The notes under the pieces are model-generated. The model saw nothing but the letters and a program-made list of their open reading frames with translations, did no database searches and was not told the DNA's origin. Made by a program: the position numbers and the translations under genes. 64,000 nt of DNA from Aralia elata. Taxonomy: Eukaryota; Streptophyta; Magnoliopsida; Apiales; Araliaceae. Location of the stretch: positions 12,901,958 to 12,965,957 of the forward strand of contig CM068382.1 in NCBI GenBank assembly GCA_034770075.1, given 5' to 3'. Each line of letters begins with the position of its first letter. Position 1 is the first letter of the stretch. Shown here piece after piece: positions 1 through 12,118 of this stretch.

Positions 1-117
1 TAATATGGAAAATAAGTCTTGCTTATATCATTAAAACTCATGCCTCACATCTTATCCTAATACGGCCAATAAATCTTGCTTATATCATTAAAACTCATGC
101 CTCACATCTTATCCTAA
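1..117. repeat. 59-bp tandem repeat, two copies
   Basis: Two adjacent copies of a unit of about 59 bp run from the window edge to about 117; a partial third copy begins with taatatgg. The copies differ at only a few bases, so the duplication is recent. The array may continue left of the window. Confidence 0.8.
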
Positions 118-1593
118 TATGGAAAATGGCATTGTCACACTTAATAGTGGGATCTTCTTGTGAGAGGGACAGACGATAAGAATAACTATAAAACATTCCG
201 TTATTGCCCATAGACTTCACAATTTAGGTTAAGAACTATTTAATTAACTAAAATTATTTGAATTTTATTGGGTGAGTTAACTAATTTTTTTTTATTATGG
301 GTTGGTTTAATTTTGAACTCATATTATGAATTAAAAATATAGGCTAAAACTAATTTAACTAGTTTTGACCGATATTAATCAACACATTCTAATCGGTTTA
401 ATTTTCAACTCAGTTAACTAGTTTTGATCTACTTCAAATCAGTTTTGTCCCACGTGTCTATTTTTTTTTCTTTGGAAAACTGGCTTCTTCCATTTTTTTT
501 ATGCTGCAAAAGTTAATAAAAGGCCTAGTTCAGTTAGTAGATATATAAGAAAAGATTACGTGGTAGTGAAATAATAATAGTAATATTTATACTATTACAC
601 AAAGGAAAGATTGAATACAGAATATTTTGAGATGTTATTATTTTAAATTGAATTTATACTTTTTGGTACCATTTTATTTTTTCCGAAAAAATAAAAAGGA
701 AAAAGAAAAAATTAATTGAAAAACTGTAATAAAAGTATCAATAATTTTTTTTAATTAATATAGAAATTATTAATGTAAATTATTTTGAAAGTGCTTCGAA
801 TAGAAACATAATTTCTTAATACTTAATTTAGTCACATCAATGTTAAATTATTTTTATTTTCAAATTTGACTTTAAAAATTAAAATGAGATTCGTTTTGTA
901 TAACAGAGAAAGTAATATTTTTACAAGTTATTTTTTTTCACAATTCTATCTTGTATGAACTTGAAAATTCTTTTGTTCCATAAAAAAAGTCTATTATAAA
1001 TACAATATCTGTCATAACTATATTTTTAAGATAGACTTTGATATTCATAATTATATTAATAAAACTTAAATTAATATTTAAAAATAGTATTAGTTTTAAT
1101 ATTGAAATGGAGAGTATTACTTTTTCTACAACGTATTAGGAGGTCTGTTTCCAAAAAAAAAATGTAATAGGATAAGAGTTCATTTATAACCACGTTGTTT
1201 TAATTAATAAAATACTAAAATATCAAAATTATAATTAATAAACTCGGTGAAATAATAAATTTATCATTATTAAAATATCGAAAACAATATTGTTTTAAAG
1301 CTTTGTCACAATTAACTAGCTTTGTCTACCACTTATCTCCGTTTGATAATTTCTTTTTTCTCCAAAAAAATAAAGTAACTGGGTACTAAAATTTGGTATG
1401 AAAAATGATATATATTTCAAATATTTACGTCGACTTTTGATTATTAATTATTAGTGGTAACTTTTGTAAAGAAATGTATAATAAGTGAATCTTATAATTT
1501 TATCCAATCTCTTAAAAAGTTATTGTTTTGTCACATAAGATTTATAATGTGTAGTTAGGATATCTTCCTAATACAAAGAAAAATATATGAAAA
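118..1593. other. AT-rich intergenic DNA, nothing recognised
   Basis: No coding segment, RNA gene or clear element was seen. The stretch is very AT-rich with many short homopolymer runs. Confidence 0.5.
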
Positions 1594-1812
1594 GTATTTG
1601 ATTGCATCTTAATGTATCTTAACAATCCATCTCTTAATACATCTTAACAACTCATATCTTTGTATTAAGAGGTCATCTGAATAGTTTAGACTCATATTTG
1701 TATCTTAATGATTTAGAGACATTCAGAAGGAATTTTTTTTTATCCCAATTTCAAATATTAAGATGCATTAAAAGGTGAACTGTTAAGATGCATTAAGATG
1801 CAATCAAACACC
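1594..1812. mobile_element. Small non-autonomous DNA element (MITE)
   Basis: The left end begins gtatttgattgcatcttaat and the right end, read on the other strand, begins gtgtttgattgcatcttaat. These inverted ends stay similar for about 30 bp around a core of about 160 bp with no open frame. Short length, terminal inverted repeats and no coding capacity fit a MITE. The target duplication is unclear, so the superfamily is not assigned. Confidence 0.6.
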
Positions 1813-4110
1813 ACCTAAATATGCTGGACCCTTGCAATATTAATTGTGTTGTTTGTTTATAGCAGCCTACTTGAAGCAAAATATACGAATTGGCCTGCAA
1901 GCTGAATTGAACTTGGATTCAGCTAAATTACTTTTATAGATGAACTCTACATTATCATAATTAAGTACAACAATAGATTACTCACATGGTCATGAATCTG
2001 AAATATTTATAGATATTTAAAAAAAAAAATTATTGAGTCCACATTCAAAAATTAGTAATAACGTCTATAAATAATACATCAACCAATCTACTTATAAACA
2101 CTATCCATCAATGTAGCTATTAATATACTCATTAAATATATTAATAGACAGCATAACTAGTATGATATTATTCAGCACAGTAGTATGATTAAACATAAAT
2201 AATATAATATTATGATAATACAAAAATTATTTTACCCTAACAGAGTCTACGAAGATGTACAGAGATTTGAAAGAGAATTTTTGGTGGAATAGAATGAAGA
2301 GAGATGTGACTAAATTTGTGGAAAAGTCTCACTTGTCAGGAAGTAAGCATCGAGCATCAACATACTAGTGCATTGTTGCAGCAGTTAGATATTTCAGTTT
2401 GGAATTCTTCAAATAAGAGAGCATTAGTAGGTCTTTCATTATCAGCCCTAAGTTCCACCCTTGGTCTAGAGCCTCTCCTTGGAACTAAAGGAATAATATT
2501 TGTTCCGGTTACTCAAAATATTTCGTACTTATAATTCGACACAAATTTATCGTAATATATAGTTAGACTCATTTGGCATGGGATGAACGAAAGTCTGAAA
2601 CATATGCAGTAATGAAGCGGCTAGGAAACAGTCTTAGGCCGCCAGAGTGGGCGTAGTGTCACTAATTAAGGAATTAATATGTATGTTTGGGTCAAAACAC
2701 AAGTTTTTGACAATTTAGATAGAATTCAGCCAAGTTGGACTTGTTCTTATCAGACTGACTCATAATTGATTTTTTTTTTCCTCTTTTCATTTATTTATGC
2801 TCATCTCTACTTCAAGTAGATATTATTGTTATAGATTCATGCCCTACCAAGATTATTTATTATAATTAATGTTACATTAGAGATATAAAACAAATAAGAG
2901 AAGCTTATTTTTGGACTCAAACATTTTTCCCATAAAAATATGACCAATTTTATCAAGAATATTCATACAAATGTGTTTTATTATATCTTCAAAATTGACT
3001 ATGTTTGTTTGTTGAAGATTTGTTTATCACATCAGTTTTATATATTGGCAAGACATACTCTCTTCATTTCAAATTAATTAGAAATTGAGCTGTTGTGGGT
3101 TAATATTGAAAATGATAGTAAAAATGCAATGACAAATTAGAAATATCATGTCACTTTATAGTTCTGAAATAGAAATATATCTCTAATTTTAAAACAGAAG
3201 GAATATCATATTAGAGTGAGCACGAATTGCATTGATAATTGCTAATTGTGAAATCTTGTTTGAACATGATTAGAAATTTAATTTTAAACTCTAATACTTT
3301 TAGATCCATTCTTTATAGATGATATCAACTATCCCAAATAAGTAAGGTTCAGAATTATGGAATCCGTTTCTGTTAAATGGAGAAATCAACTCTCTGACGA
3401 ATTTTTATTTCTACAAATGATAGTTTAAAGTTGGAACGAACATGAAAAAATTAATGATACATTTTATTTTTTGAATTGTTTTGACGATTTGGGATACTTG
3501 ATATCTTTGAAACTCGTATTTGATGAAAAAAATAGGATCATTGCTTTTGAACTCATTGTGAATGATTCTAGTTTAGTTCGTTAGAAAGTGCTATTGTGAT
3601 ATCTAATGGACAAAAAACGATTAAAATCAATTAAAAATGATCGAGTGACGTTTCTTCTTCTGCTCAAACCAAGAAAACCTAATGAAATGTAAGTGAATCT
3701 TATTCTATCATGATCCACGATTTCTTTATGATAAAATGTGAAAAGAAAGAAAGAAGAAAGCCCTTGATCCCTAACCGAGGATGATTTATTTTAGGGACAA
3801 TTACATTTATTAGTACATTTTTAGAAAAAATTACAACAAAAGTGCATACATAAAATATTTACAAAATTAGTGCATCTTCAATATTTAATTTACAAATTAG
3901 TGCATTCTTATCCATTTAATTTAGGTGGGTGATTTAATGGGTTGATGATGTGGCCCGTGTTTCTATTTAAGGACAAGGAACGGAAATACCGGAGGGCATT
4001 GAAAACAGTAGTCAACAAATTACACATCAACGAGCTTTGAATTGAGAGAAGTACATATTATCATGACAACATTATATTCCCAGGGCTTACAGATGGTAAA
4101 GTACTGCATC
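1813..4110. other. Intergenic; possible decayed Stowaway-like MITE at 3056-3205
   Basis: No gene was recognised. The stretch 3056-3205 starts with a degenerate 'ctctcttcatttcaaattaa' and ends with a loosely complementary segment, resembling the Stowaway-like elements elsewhere in this window, but it is too degraded to be certain. Confidence 0.35.
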
Positions 4111-4443
4111 TCAAGTGCTTATCTCCTTGATCAACCAATCCAAACTAGGATATGAAAAGTACAAAATGAGAAACGATGGGACCGTAAACAGAACAGTGAT
4201 GAATAAGTATGCTGCTAAGATGGCCGCACCGGCAGGAATGACATACAACACAATCAAAAGAAATATGGGTACCAGCGAAAATTTGGTTGTCAAATTAACA
4301 AAGAAGACTAGGGACTTCCGCAGGGAAGAATATAAGCTCTCCACACTGAGGTAATTATCCACATCAACATGACCATGATTTGATCCTGATGATTCTGATC
4401 GATGGCCCTTCCGTATGCTAGAGCGGTTTTCCTGACTTTCCAA
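4111..4443 (-). CDS. Small predicted membrane protein, unrecognised
   Basis: A single open frame of 110 residues begins at an ATG (complement of 4441-4443). About 45 N-terminal residues are hydrophilic and rich in Ser, Arg and His (SESSGSNHGHVD). Then follow two long hydrophobic stretches, around residues 45-68 and 70-95, joined by a short PAG turn, which reads as a two-pass or hairpin membrane protein with its tail in the cytosol. I do not recognise the family. The composition is protein-like rather than that of an AT-rich chance frame. The plus-strand frame over the same bases is its shadow. There is no splice evidence, and it could be a fragment of a larger gene. Confidence 0.5.
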   Translation of the reverse strand: MESQENRSSIRKGHRSESSGSNHGHVDVDNYLSVESLYSSLRKSLVFFVNLTTKFSLVPIFLLIVLYVIPAGAAILAAYLFITVLFTVPSFLILYFSYPSLDWLIKEIST

Positions 4444-4496
4444 TGCTAATTTGGTGTTTGATGGTCAGCCTGCATTATGCTAATTTCTGAAAGTGT

Positions 4497-5022
4497 AGTA
4501 ACTAGTTTTGGTTACCTTTGTATTAAGGTTGGTTACATCTGTGTTAAGGTTTGATTACCTTTGTATTAAAGTTTGGTTACTTTTATATTAAAGGTTGGTT
4601 ACTTCTGTTTTAAGGTTGTATACCTTTTGTATTAAGTTTTTGTTACCATTGTATTTAGGGTTGGTTACATCTGTATTAATGTTTGGTTACCTCTGTATTA
4701 AAGTTTGGTTACTTTTATATTAAGGGTTGGTTACCTTTATATTAAAGGTTGGTTATCTTGGTATTAAGGTTGGATACCTTTTGTATTAATTTTTGGTTAT
4801 CTTTGTATTAAAGGTTGGTTACCTTGGTATTAAGGTTTGGTTACTTTTGTATTAAATGTTGGTTACCTTTGTTTTAAGGTTGAATACCTTTTGTATTAAG
4901 TTTTGGTTACCTTTGTATTAAAGGTTGGTTACCTCTGTATTAAGGGTTGGTTACATCTGTATTAAGGTTTGGTTACCTTTATATTAAGGTTGGTTACCTA
5001 TGTATTAAGGGTTGGTTACCCT
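4497..5022. repeat. Minisatellite of about 20-24 bp units
   Basis: More than twenty head-to-tail variants of a unit close to 'ggttacctttgtattaaggt' fill this stretch, with unit lengths of 20-24 bp and scattered substitutions. It ends abruptly at the PPR fragment. The repeats abut with no spacers and vary throughout, so this is a minisatellite, not an interspaced array. Confidence 0.85.
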
Positions 5023-5059
5023 CCTCCTCAACTTATTTTCCATCACGAGGACACAACTT

Positions 5060-5321
5060 AAAGTTGAGATGGTTTGACGAGTTGCTTGCTGAAGGCTGTT
5101 GCCCTAATATTGTGACATACAATATCTTATTAGACTGCATTGAGAAGTGTGGGAGGACTGCTGAGGCAGTGGATCTGTATGCAAAACTTAAACAACAAGG
5201 GTTAACTCCAGATTCAATCACATATATTGTTCTTGAAAGGTTACAAAGTGGTTCACATAGGACAGTTAGAATTCCGAGGCAGGATCCAATTACAGGTTGG
5301 GTAGTCAGTCCTTTGAGGTGA
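5060..5321 (+). pseudogene. 3' fragment of a pentatricopeptide repeat (PPR) gene
   Basis: The frame ending at the TGA at 5319-5321 encodes about 85 residues that read as the C-terminal end of a P-class PPR protein. It contains a full 35-residue repeat with the typical CPNIVTYNILLDCIEKCGR helix pair, then GLTPDSITYIVLERL and a conserved-looking tail ending ITGWVVSPLR. This tail resembles mitochondrial PPR proteins of the Arabidopsis At1g51965 type; that match is from memory and unchecked. PPR proteins bind organellar RNA and normally have many repeats. Here everything upstream is minisatellite, so the N-terminal part is absent. It is probably a gene relic; a distant upstream exon is not excluded. 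Confidence 0.65.
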
Positions 5322-7252
5322 CAAACATTGTCGCTATTAACTGCCACAGTCTAAATTGCCCAAATATTTATTCTTAGGTTTCTACATTGTAGCCAAACAA
5401 GTGAACAAGTTTCTCCAATAGATCATAATCGATTTGGAATGAAATTTTCTATTAATACTTTTTGTAGTGTATCTTCTGATCATATCTTTCTTGGTGAACG
5501 TGACATGACTAAAAAGGTTTGAGCTGTTATAAAAATATGGGGATTCAATTTGAATGTACACCTTCTGGTCCAGTTCGTCTGTGTGGAAAAGTGCAACATG
5601 TTAGCAAAGCCACCTTAAATATGGACTCTGCTTCATTTCTTGTACAAAATAACCAAATGTATAATTCGTAGGAATGTATATTCCAATGATCCGAAATTTT
5701 CTACTCAAGGTATTGGTACAAGTGGATTTCATACTTCTTTTTTTATACTTTATCTTGTAATAAAGAAGGTAGAGAGTGCCAATTTATTCTCATGTGCACT
5801 AAAATGCTATTGTATTCGTTATTGAATAGTGAAAAGGATCCAGAACGGTCAATTTCTTTCTTCACAAGAGTAGCACTCGCTACCAATGCATTTGATCCGG
5901 GAGCTTGAATCTGGAGCATGAATTGAAGTAAATAGGGTAAATAGTGGGTACCATTAATTAGAGAGGAGTAAATAGGGTGGTTATAGTTCTCCTTGATTTA
6001 AGGAATAATGATTTAATAGGTTTATTCTTGTTGCACTCTTTTTGTAATTATTTTGTTAGTACATGTAATTATTTTGTTAGTGCATTATTCTTGTAATTTT
6101 TTACCCATTGTTGTATATTTATGTAAAGAACCCTTTATTTTATCTCATATTAGCTTCTTGGGCTCCCAAAATATGGTGGCCTTAAAGCTTTGTTTTTGAT
6201 TTTGTGGAAATGGCAAGGTTAATGTCTCAATTTGAGATTTTTCTTTGATACAGTATATTTTTCTCGGTTTGCATGTGCCTTAGAACCCTCTATCTATATT
6301 ATAAAGCTTTTATGGAGAATTCGGTGATTTTGTGTCACGTTTACGATTTTTTTTCCTTTCTTTTGTATTCTTTTTTATTTTACCCTTATAATTTTAGATA
6401 TATTATTATTTTATTTTTTTTATCTTTTTATTTAGTCCTCTAAATTTTATAAAATTTTAATTTTAGTATCTCATATAATTTACACATACAGCGCATGCAC
6501 GATGATGCTAGTTTTCAATAAAGTTGATGGATACATCATTGATACATTTATTCAAAATATAATGGTGAAAGATTATGAATGTTATATATAGGTCCATTGG
6601 TTGGGTGGCCCCTCGAGCCCTTCCAGCTCAACCCAAAAATATAACAATGAGTTAAGAAATAAGACCTGAAGAGAAAATTTGGGCTAAATTTTGAAGCCCA
6701 ATTTAAAAACTAAAATCATTTTTTATACTCATTTATGTTATCAAAAGGATGGCTTAAAGACTTTTTATACAAATTAAAGTAGTCACGTAAAAGAAAAGAG
6801 TATAAATTTATTTTTCATTTTGTCCTTATATTAGTATGTGTTTTAATTGAATCTTGAGTTTGTGAAGAGAGATTGAGTTAATTTAAGATATGAATGGTTT
6901 ATTATTTGACTAAAGATGTAATAGGGTCAAGGGTAAATTAGTCAATATAAAATTTTATTTAATCAACTTATGCTTAAACATGTTTTTGAGTATATTTTTT
7001 TTCACTTAAATCATTTTTTTGGGGACGGAGTGAGTACTACTCATCCATCTCAGATTTATTGCAACCTATTTTTTAATGTTTGTGACACAAAATTTAAGAA
7101 ATGAGAAAATTATATTTGCTTTGATGTATTAGAATGAGATATTAGTAACTGTATAATATATTTGTCAAAAATATAATATTTAAATAGTTTTTGAGATGTT
7201 AAAATTCGTGTCACAAGCATTAAAAAATGTGTTTCAATATATCTGGGCGGAG
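5322..7252. other. Intergenic, nothing recognised
   Basis: No convincing coding segment or repeat structure was seen. Short direct repeats of 'gtaattattttgttagt' occur near 6045-6085. Confidence 0.45.
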
Positions 7253-7268
7253 TGTGTGTGTGTGTATG

Positions 7269-7329
<61 letters not shown>
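7253..7329. repeat. (TG)n(TA)n microsatellite at the left edge of the MULE
   Basis: A short TG run passes into more than 30 TA dinucleotides that stop at the first base of the terminal inverted repeat at 7330. The right end of the same element also abuts a TA run (10526-10554), so the target was probably a TA tract. Confidence 0.85.
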
Positions 7330-7331
<2 letters not shown>

Positions 7332-8054
7332 GACACTTCAAGGGCAGAACATTTAATGAGTAGAACTCCTTAAATAGCAGAACAATTTTTTTTTCAAGTA
7401 GCCTTCTCCTTCTTTTTTATAATGAACCTGTATGAATTTAAAATAAAAAAGGCCAAATTTCAGAGGCATAATAACATCTACAAAATTAAGCACAAATAGA
7501 TAATGCCAAATTCACTTGTAAATATTACATTCCAGCTTGCAAATAATGCCAAATTCACATTACAAATAATGCCAAATTCACATTACATTCCACAGTTGCC
7601 AAACCTACAAATATTACATTGCAAATAATGCCAAATTCACTTGCCAAATTTACTATGGACTTCCAACAACCAGAAACACTATATCTTCCTGTTGAACTCA
7701 AACTTTTCTCCTGCCTTAACTGTGGTTTGGAGTGGGTTCTACTATAGCTTTCTACATCCCACACATCCATTGGTGATCCAGGAATCACAAAGAAGTTTCC
7801 AGTGTCAAGCACACTATAGAACATCTGATACAGGAAAGAATCATAATTTAGAAACAAATTAAGAATTATCCAAACAAGTGGCACATAGCAAAATGGCTCC
7901 TGCATAAGGCTACATAAATATAAAACTCAAAAACCATAGCATTCACTTCTCAAACTAACACGAAAATAATAAGTCTAGAAACATACAAAAAATGTTTACA
8001 ATGATACAATATAAATGAAAAGTGATTTGTAAGAAACCTAAGAATTCTCTGTTG

Positions 8055-9012
8055 TTATAGCAATCCTGGGGGTGAATCACTATCATCGTCATCTACACTT
8101 GGATCCTGAGTAACATCATCATTTGATGTTCCAGTTCTACATTTAAACAAATAGTAAAGTCAAAGTCAAATTAAAACAAATAGACAAACTGAAAATAAGT
8201 AAACTTGCTTACCGATTATTAAACATCGGACAGTTTCTTTTATCGTGTGTCACACCAACTTTGTCACATCCATGACAACGTCTACCCTTGGGACTTTTTT
8301 TCTTCCCCAAAGCCTTTTCTTTGCCACCCTTTAGCCTTTTGCCACACCCTTTTACTCGCACTTGGTTCGGCTCAACGTAACTATGATCATAAGTATAAGG
8401 CTTGTTAACTGACTTGGATACAGTCATTCCACCACATTCCATTTCATTTTTTCTTTCGGAACCATTCTTTCCAATAATTTGATTGATCTTTTCATCCACA
8501 TTACCAAAACATTCTTTTAAAACATTTGTGGCTTCTTCATTTGTGAGAGCCCCATCAATGAAATCTAAAGATTGTTGAATTAATTGACTCCGCAAGAGTA
8601 AGTATGGCTTGTCATCTTTCAATTCTTGCACTACAACCTTCTTTTGTCGATCCACGTTTTTTTTTACAACCACATCGGCTAATAGTTTTCCCTTTCCTTG
8701 CTTAGAACACACATACTCCTTCCTATAAATCTCATCGCTTCCCGCCTTTTTTCTCTCATAAAACTTTCGTACACTAAAACCAGCATGCATTGCATATGTA
8801 TTGTAAAAAATGTGAACATCATCTAATATTTGAAATTCTTGACCTAACTTAGGCGTAAACTCTTCGGCTACTTGAGGATAACAGACCAAAGTTTTAGTAT
8901 TGTTCACATTCAACCCTTGATCTGCACTCAAGTCATCTCCATCCATTTCTATTTCCAAACCCATTTCTACATTATCCCCACAACTCCCTATTTCATGTTC
9001 CATGTCATCCAT
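8055..9012 (-). CDS. FAR1-related (FRS/FRF-type) short protein, spliced
   Basis: Two coding exons, 9012-8213 and 8136-8055, join in frame (donor CG|GTAAGC, acceptor TGTAG|AA) to give 293 residues. I chose the ATG at 9012 because a likely 5'UTR splice acceptor (TGCAG) lies just upstream. Residues 1-50 are acidic. Residues about 57-105 form a FAR1 DNA-binding domain (GQEF...FYNTYAMHAGFSVRK...RKEYVCSKQGK). A Lys-rich segment leads to a C-x2-C-x6-H-x4-C knuckle (Cys246, Cys249, His256, Cys261), and exon 2 adds an acidic DDDDSD tail. Full FAR1/FHY3 proteins are much longer and hold a MULE transposase core and a SWIM finger, both missing here. The likely role is DNA binding without catalysis, in transposition or as a captured regulator. 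The frame is intact. Confidence 0.7.
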
Positions 9013-9024
9013 TATATTTACACC

Positions 9025-9720
9025 TGCACAATAATATTCAATGCAGATAATAAAGAATAAAGAACTCAACAACTTTATACAAAAATCAAGAACAACTACT
9101 TATAGATTAATCAAAAGCTTAAAGAATTACATTTTTCAAGAAGATAACATCTCATGAATCATGTTGGGACAATTTAAAATGCAAACTCTGGCCCTGCTGG
9201 TGTCAGAGCTCTCTGTTTCTAACAATGAATGTATATTATAAGGGTAATGAAATCGAGTTTGGAGGCTAAATTCATGTGCAAATTAATTGGACACTAAATA
9301 ATATCGACTATGACTACATGTCACTCAACCACCTCCATTATGATAAGAACCAAACAATATTTTTTTACCTTATGAAGCACATGTAATGTCCCTGGCTTTG
9401 TTTCTGCAAGCTCTTTTCTTATCAATTTCTTATCTATAAAGGGGATTAAGCAAATCAAAATCCTGCAACAAAATCATGGTTATTTGCATCAACTTATTTG
9501 CAGTTATAAAACAGGAAAACAGACAGAAAAAGAAAGATATAGTGAGAAAATTATTTCCAATAAAGCTAGTTTAGGAGTGGCTAGTTCTAATTTAAGTAAA
9601 CACTTAATTCCTCCAACTAATTTAAGTTTAAAAGAAATAAAAAAGACATCTCCATCATTCTTCAGAAAACTTCCTTCCTTCTTTTTCATTTGATTTCTTA
9701 CTCCCTTTTAAGGAAACAAG
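9025..9720. other. 5' region of the FAR1-related gene inside the MULE
   Basis: This stretch precedes the minus-strand FAR1-related gene within the element. It should contain its 5'UTR, an intron ending at the TGCAG acceptor near 9025, and its promoter. No clear TATA box could be tied to a start site. Confidence 0.4.
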
Positions 9721-10077
9721 AAAGTATGGGTCTCCAGTTCTCCTCTCGCCGTCTCATCCTTCAGCTGCTATTTATCCTGGTATCCACTAAACTAAACTAA
9801 TTCATTATAAATTATTAAACAGATATATGCAGCTTCCATATCTGTTCTTAAGAATGATAGTGATTCTTTATGATTATTTGTATCAAATATTGTTCAAGTT
9901 TCAGTTCAAGCTGTTGATAACAATAAATAGGATATTATTAGCATATTTTATATTAAGGGTTTTTTGTATTATGGCTAAAAGTTTAAGGTCATATGATTTT
10001 TACTCTGATCTTGCATCTTATTTTGAGTTGTTTTATATTATTTCATCAGTAGGCGAAATCATGGTTATTTGCATCTA

Positions 10078-10170
10078 GTAACTAAAGAAATTTTCTTTTC
10101 CATCTATAAACTAAAGAAAATTTTCTTTTCCATCTATAAACTAAAGAATTTTTTTTTCCATCTTTCTTAG
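10078..10170. repeat. Tandem repeat of about 36 bp, three copies
   Basis: Three consecutive variants of 'aactaaagaaattttctttt' followed by ccatctata lie inside the MULE, close to its right end. Such subterminal repeats can serve as transposase binding sites, but that is inference. Confidence 0.75.
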
Positions 10171-10522
10171 AAACAAATGCATACAAGTAGTTATTTGCAG
10201 ATATAGATGTTAAAATCACACACAGAGATTTAAACTTCGCAATAACAATTTGGGTTATTCGTTCTAGGGCTTACCGATTTAAAGAGGAGATTCTTCGTTC
10301 GAAGTGGAGATTCGAAGTGGTTCCGATTCTAGGGCTTCGTTTTGTAAAGATTTGGAGAAGGAGGAAGCCCTCGGTCGATTCCAAATTTGGAGAAGGACAA
10401 CTCTGCTGGGGAGCGAGGAGAGAGAAAGAGAAGGCAACTTGAAAAAAAAATACGGAGGAACCTTATAAATTGTTCTGCTGTTTAAGGAGTTCTGCTCATT
10501 AACGGTTCTGACCTTGAAATGT

Positions 10523-10558
<36 letters not shown>

Positions 10559-10649
10559 AGCAATGATTTATAGCAAGTACTTAATTACTATGATTAGGCA
10601 AATAGATCTTTTACCATTAATTATAAAAAGAATGATTCAGAATTTTTTT

Positions 10650-10850
10650 TTATAAAAAAGTCATGTCATCCGCCACTATTGTTAACGGATTTCGCTAGTA
10701 TTAATAGCGACATCCGTTACTAATAATAGCAAATGACGGGATTACATCCGCTATTATTAGTAGCAGATGATGGTAAATTTGTAATTAATTTCGCTTTCTT
10801 GTAATCCCGCGGTTATTATTAGTAGCGAATGTTGGATCTAATTTTAAATT
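10650..10850. repeat. Cluster of short palindromic repeats (ccgctattattagtagcgga type)
   Basis: Several direct and inverted variants of a motif resembling ccgctattattagtagcg occur in about 200 bp, separated by short spacers. The whole can fold back on itself. It looks like the subterminal region or whole body of a small DNA element, but clear ends were not found. Confidence 0.5.
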
Positions 10851-11723
10851 TTAACCGTTTATTAATCTAATAGATGGTTACAGATTTATTTATCTAAAAA
10901 TAAACCATAACGAATAGTTACAATGATTCATTTTTTGCACAAAGATAATAAAAATTTTAAACTTTTATTTGATCTTCAAATTACTTTAATTTCTATGAAC
11001 TGTGTCGTGCATATTAATTACATGATCAATAAATTAACAACGTGAACATTTCCGCAAGACTGAATACAAGAATGAACAACCCCTCCTTTCCGACATTTTG
11101 ACGAGCCCTTAGGATGTGTTTGAGTTTTAATATGGAGGGAAAGGAAAGGATGGGAAAGAAATTAAAATTAATCTTTTCAATTTTTTTGGAAGAATTTTTT
11201 TTTCCCACAGCTTTCCTTCTCTGCAAATCAAAACTCACAAACGGGCCATTAGTTTTAATTCCAAATTATTGCCAGTCTTTGTTTTTCTTTCTGTTACCTC
11301 GAAAGTAGCTGCTTCAGCTTCAGTCACTCGAATTTGTCTTTTTGTCAACATCTTTGAAGATGTTGACAGATTTTTGATGTGCATTACTACAAATGATGTA
11401 GTGTAATTTCTTCGTTCAATTTATGCATTATTTACTCCATCTGGTAAATCAAGCTACTTTTTAAGCCCATTGGAGAGTTAGTACAGTATGGTGCTTTCAA
11501 AGTTATGTCATAGTAAACACAGAACAAGGTACTTCTATGAAACATGTCATTTAAGTTATTCGATTCAAGAACAAAAAAGAAAAATGCACACAACTATTTA
11601 ATGAAATATTGGTCAAATTGTACTTTGGAAAAATTATCAAGAGCACCATAATTACAATTTCAATAATTCTCGAGCTCATTTGATTAAACAAAATCATACA
11701 AGTAAATACATCAATATTTTATT

Positions 11724-12118
11724 AGGACATGTTTGACAGTTATGGTTTAAATAAATAGTTTTTTACTTTTGAGTGTTCGTGTGCAACTTATTTTATAACG
11801 TATAAATTAATTTATAAGTAGTTTTTGAGAAGTAACAGTTTATTACTTATGAAACAATGATTTATGAGTAGGTTTGACCAAATGTAATGACTCTTTTGTT
11901 CTTATTTTAACAATCTTTATAATTCATTTTAACTTAATTATAAGTCATTTTAGCTAAATACATTCACAACTTGGTTTAACTTAATTTCTAACTTATAAGT
12001 AAAAATGGTGTCGAACACTTTTATTTATAATTAAATCACAATTTAAAATAACTTATAAATTATTTTAAATTTTTACTTATAAATCGTTTTAAAATAAATC
12101 ATTGCACAACATGTCCTT
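11724..12118. mobile_element. MITE-like element of about 395 bp
   Basis: The left end starts aggacatgtttgacagttat and the opposite end, on the other strand, starts aggacatgttgtgcaatgat. The interior is AT-rich and contains further inverted segments (acttataa motifs). There is no coding capacity. The ends suggest a small non-autonomous DNA transposon. Confidence 0.5.

Larger units (their letters stand above)
7330..10525. mobile_element. Mutator-like element (MULE) carrying a FAR1-related gene
   Basis: The left end (about 7330-7388) and the right end (about 10467-10525) are inverted repeats of about 58 bp with few mismatches. Both begin ggaca(c/t)ttcaagg on their own strand and end in gcagaacaattt. 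The 3.2-kb interior holds one spliced minus-strand gene encoding a FAR1-type protein. FAR1/FHY3 proteins descend from Mutator-like transposases, and long terminal repeats are typical of that superfamily, so a MULE is the best reading. Both ends lie in TA runs, which hides any 9-11-bp target duplication. No transposase DDE region was found, so the element should be non-autonomous. Confidence 0.75.

Noticed and set aside
4497..5022. Repeat array considered as a CRISPR-like array
   Set aside because: Units abut without unique spacers and vary in length, and the context is a plant nuclear genome.
7555..7905. Minus-strand frame of 116 codons in the MULE
   Set aside because: It resembles no known protein, is not needed for the spliced FAR1-related gene and contains local repeats.
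9484..10078. Plus-strand frames in the right part of the MULE
   Set aside because: Low-complexity, AT-driven frames without protein-like character.
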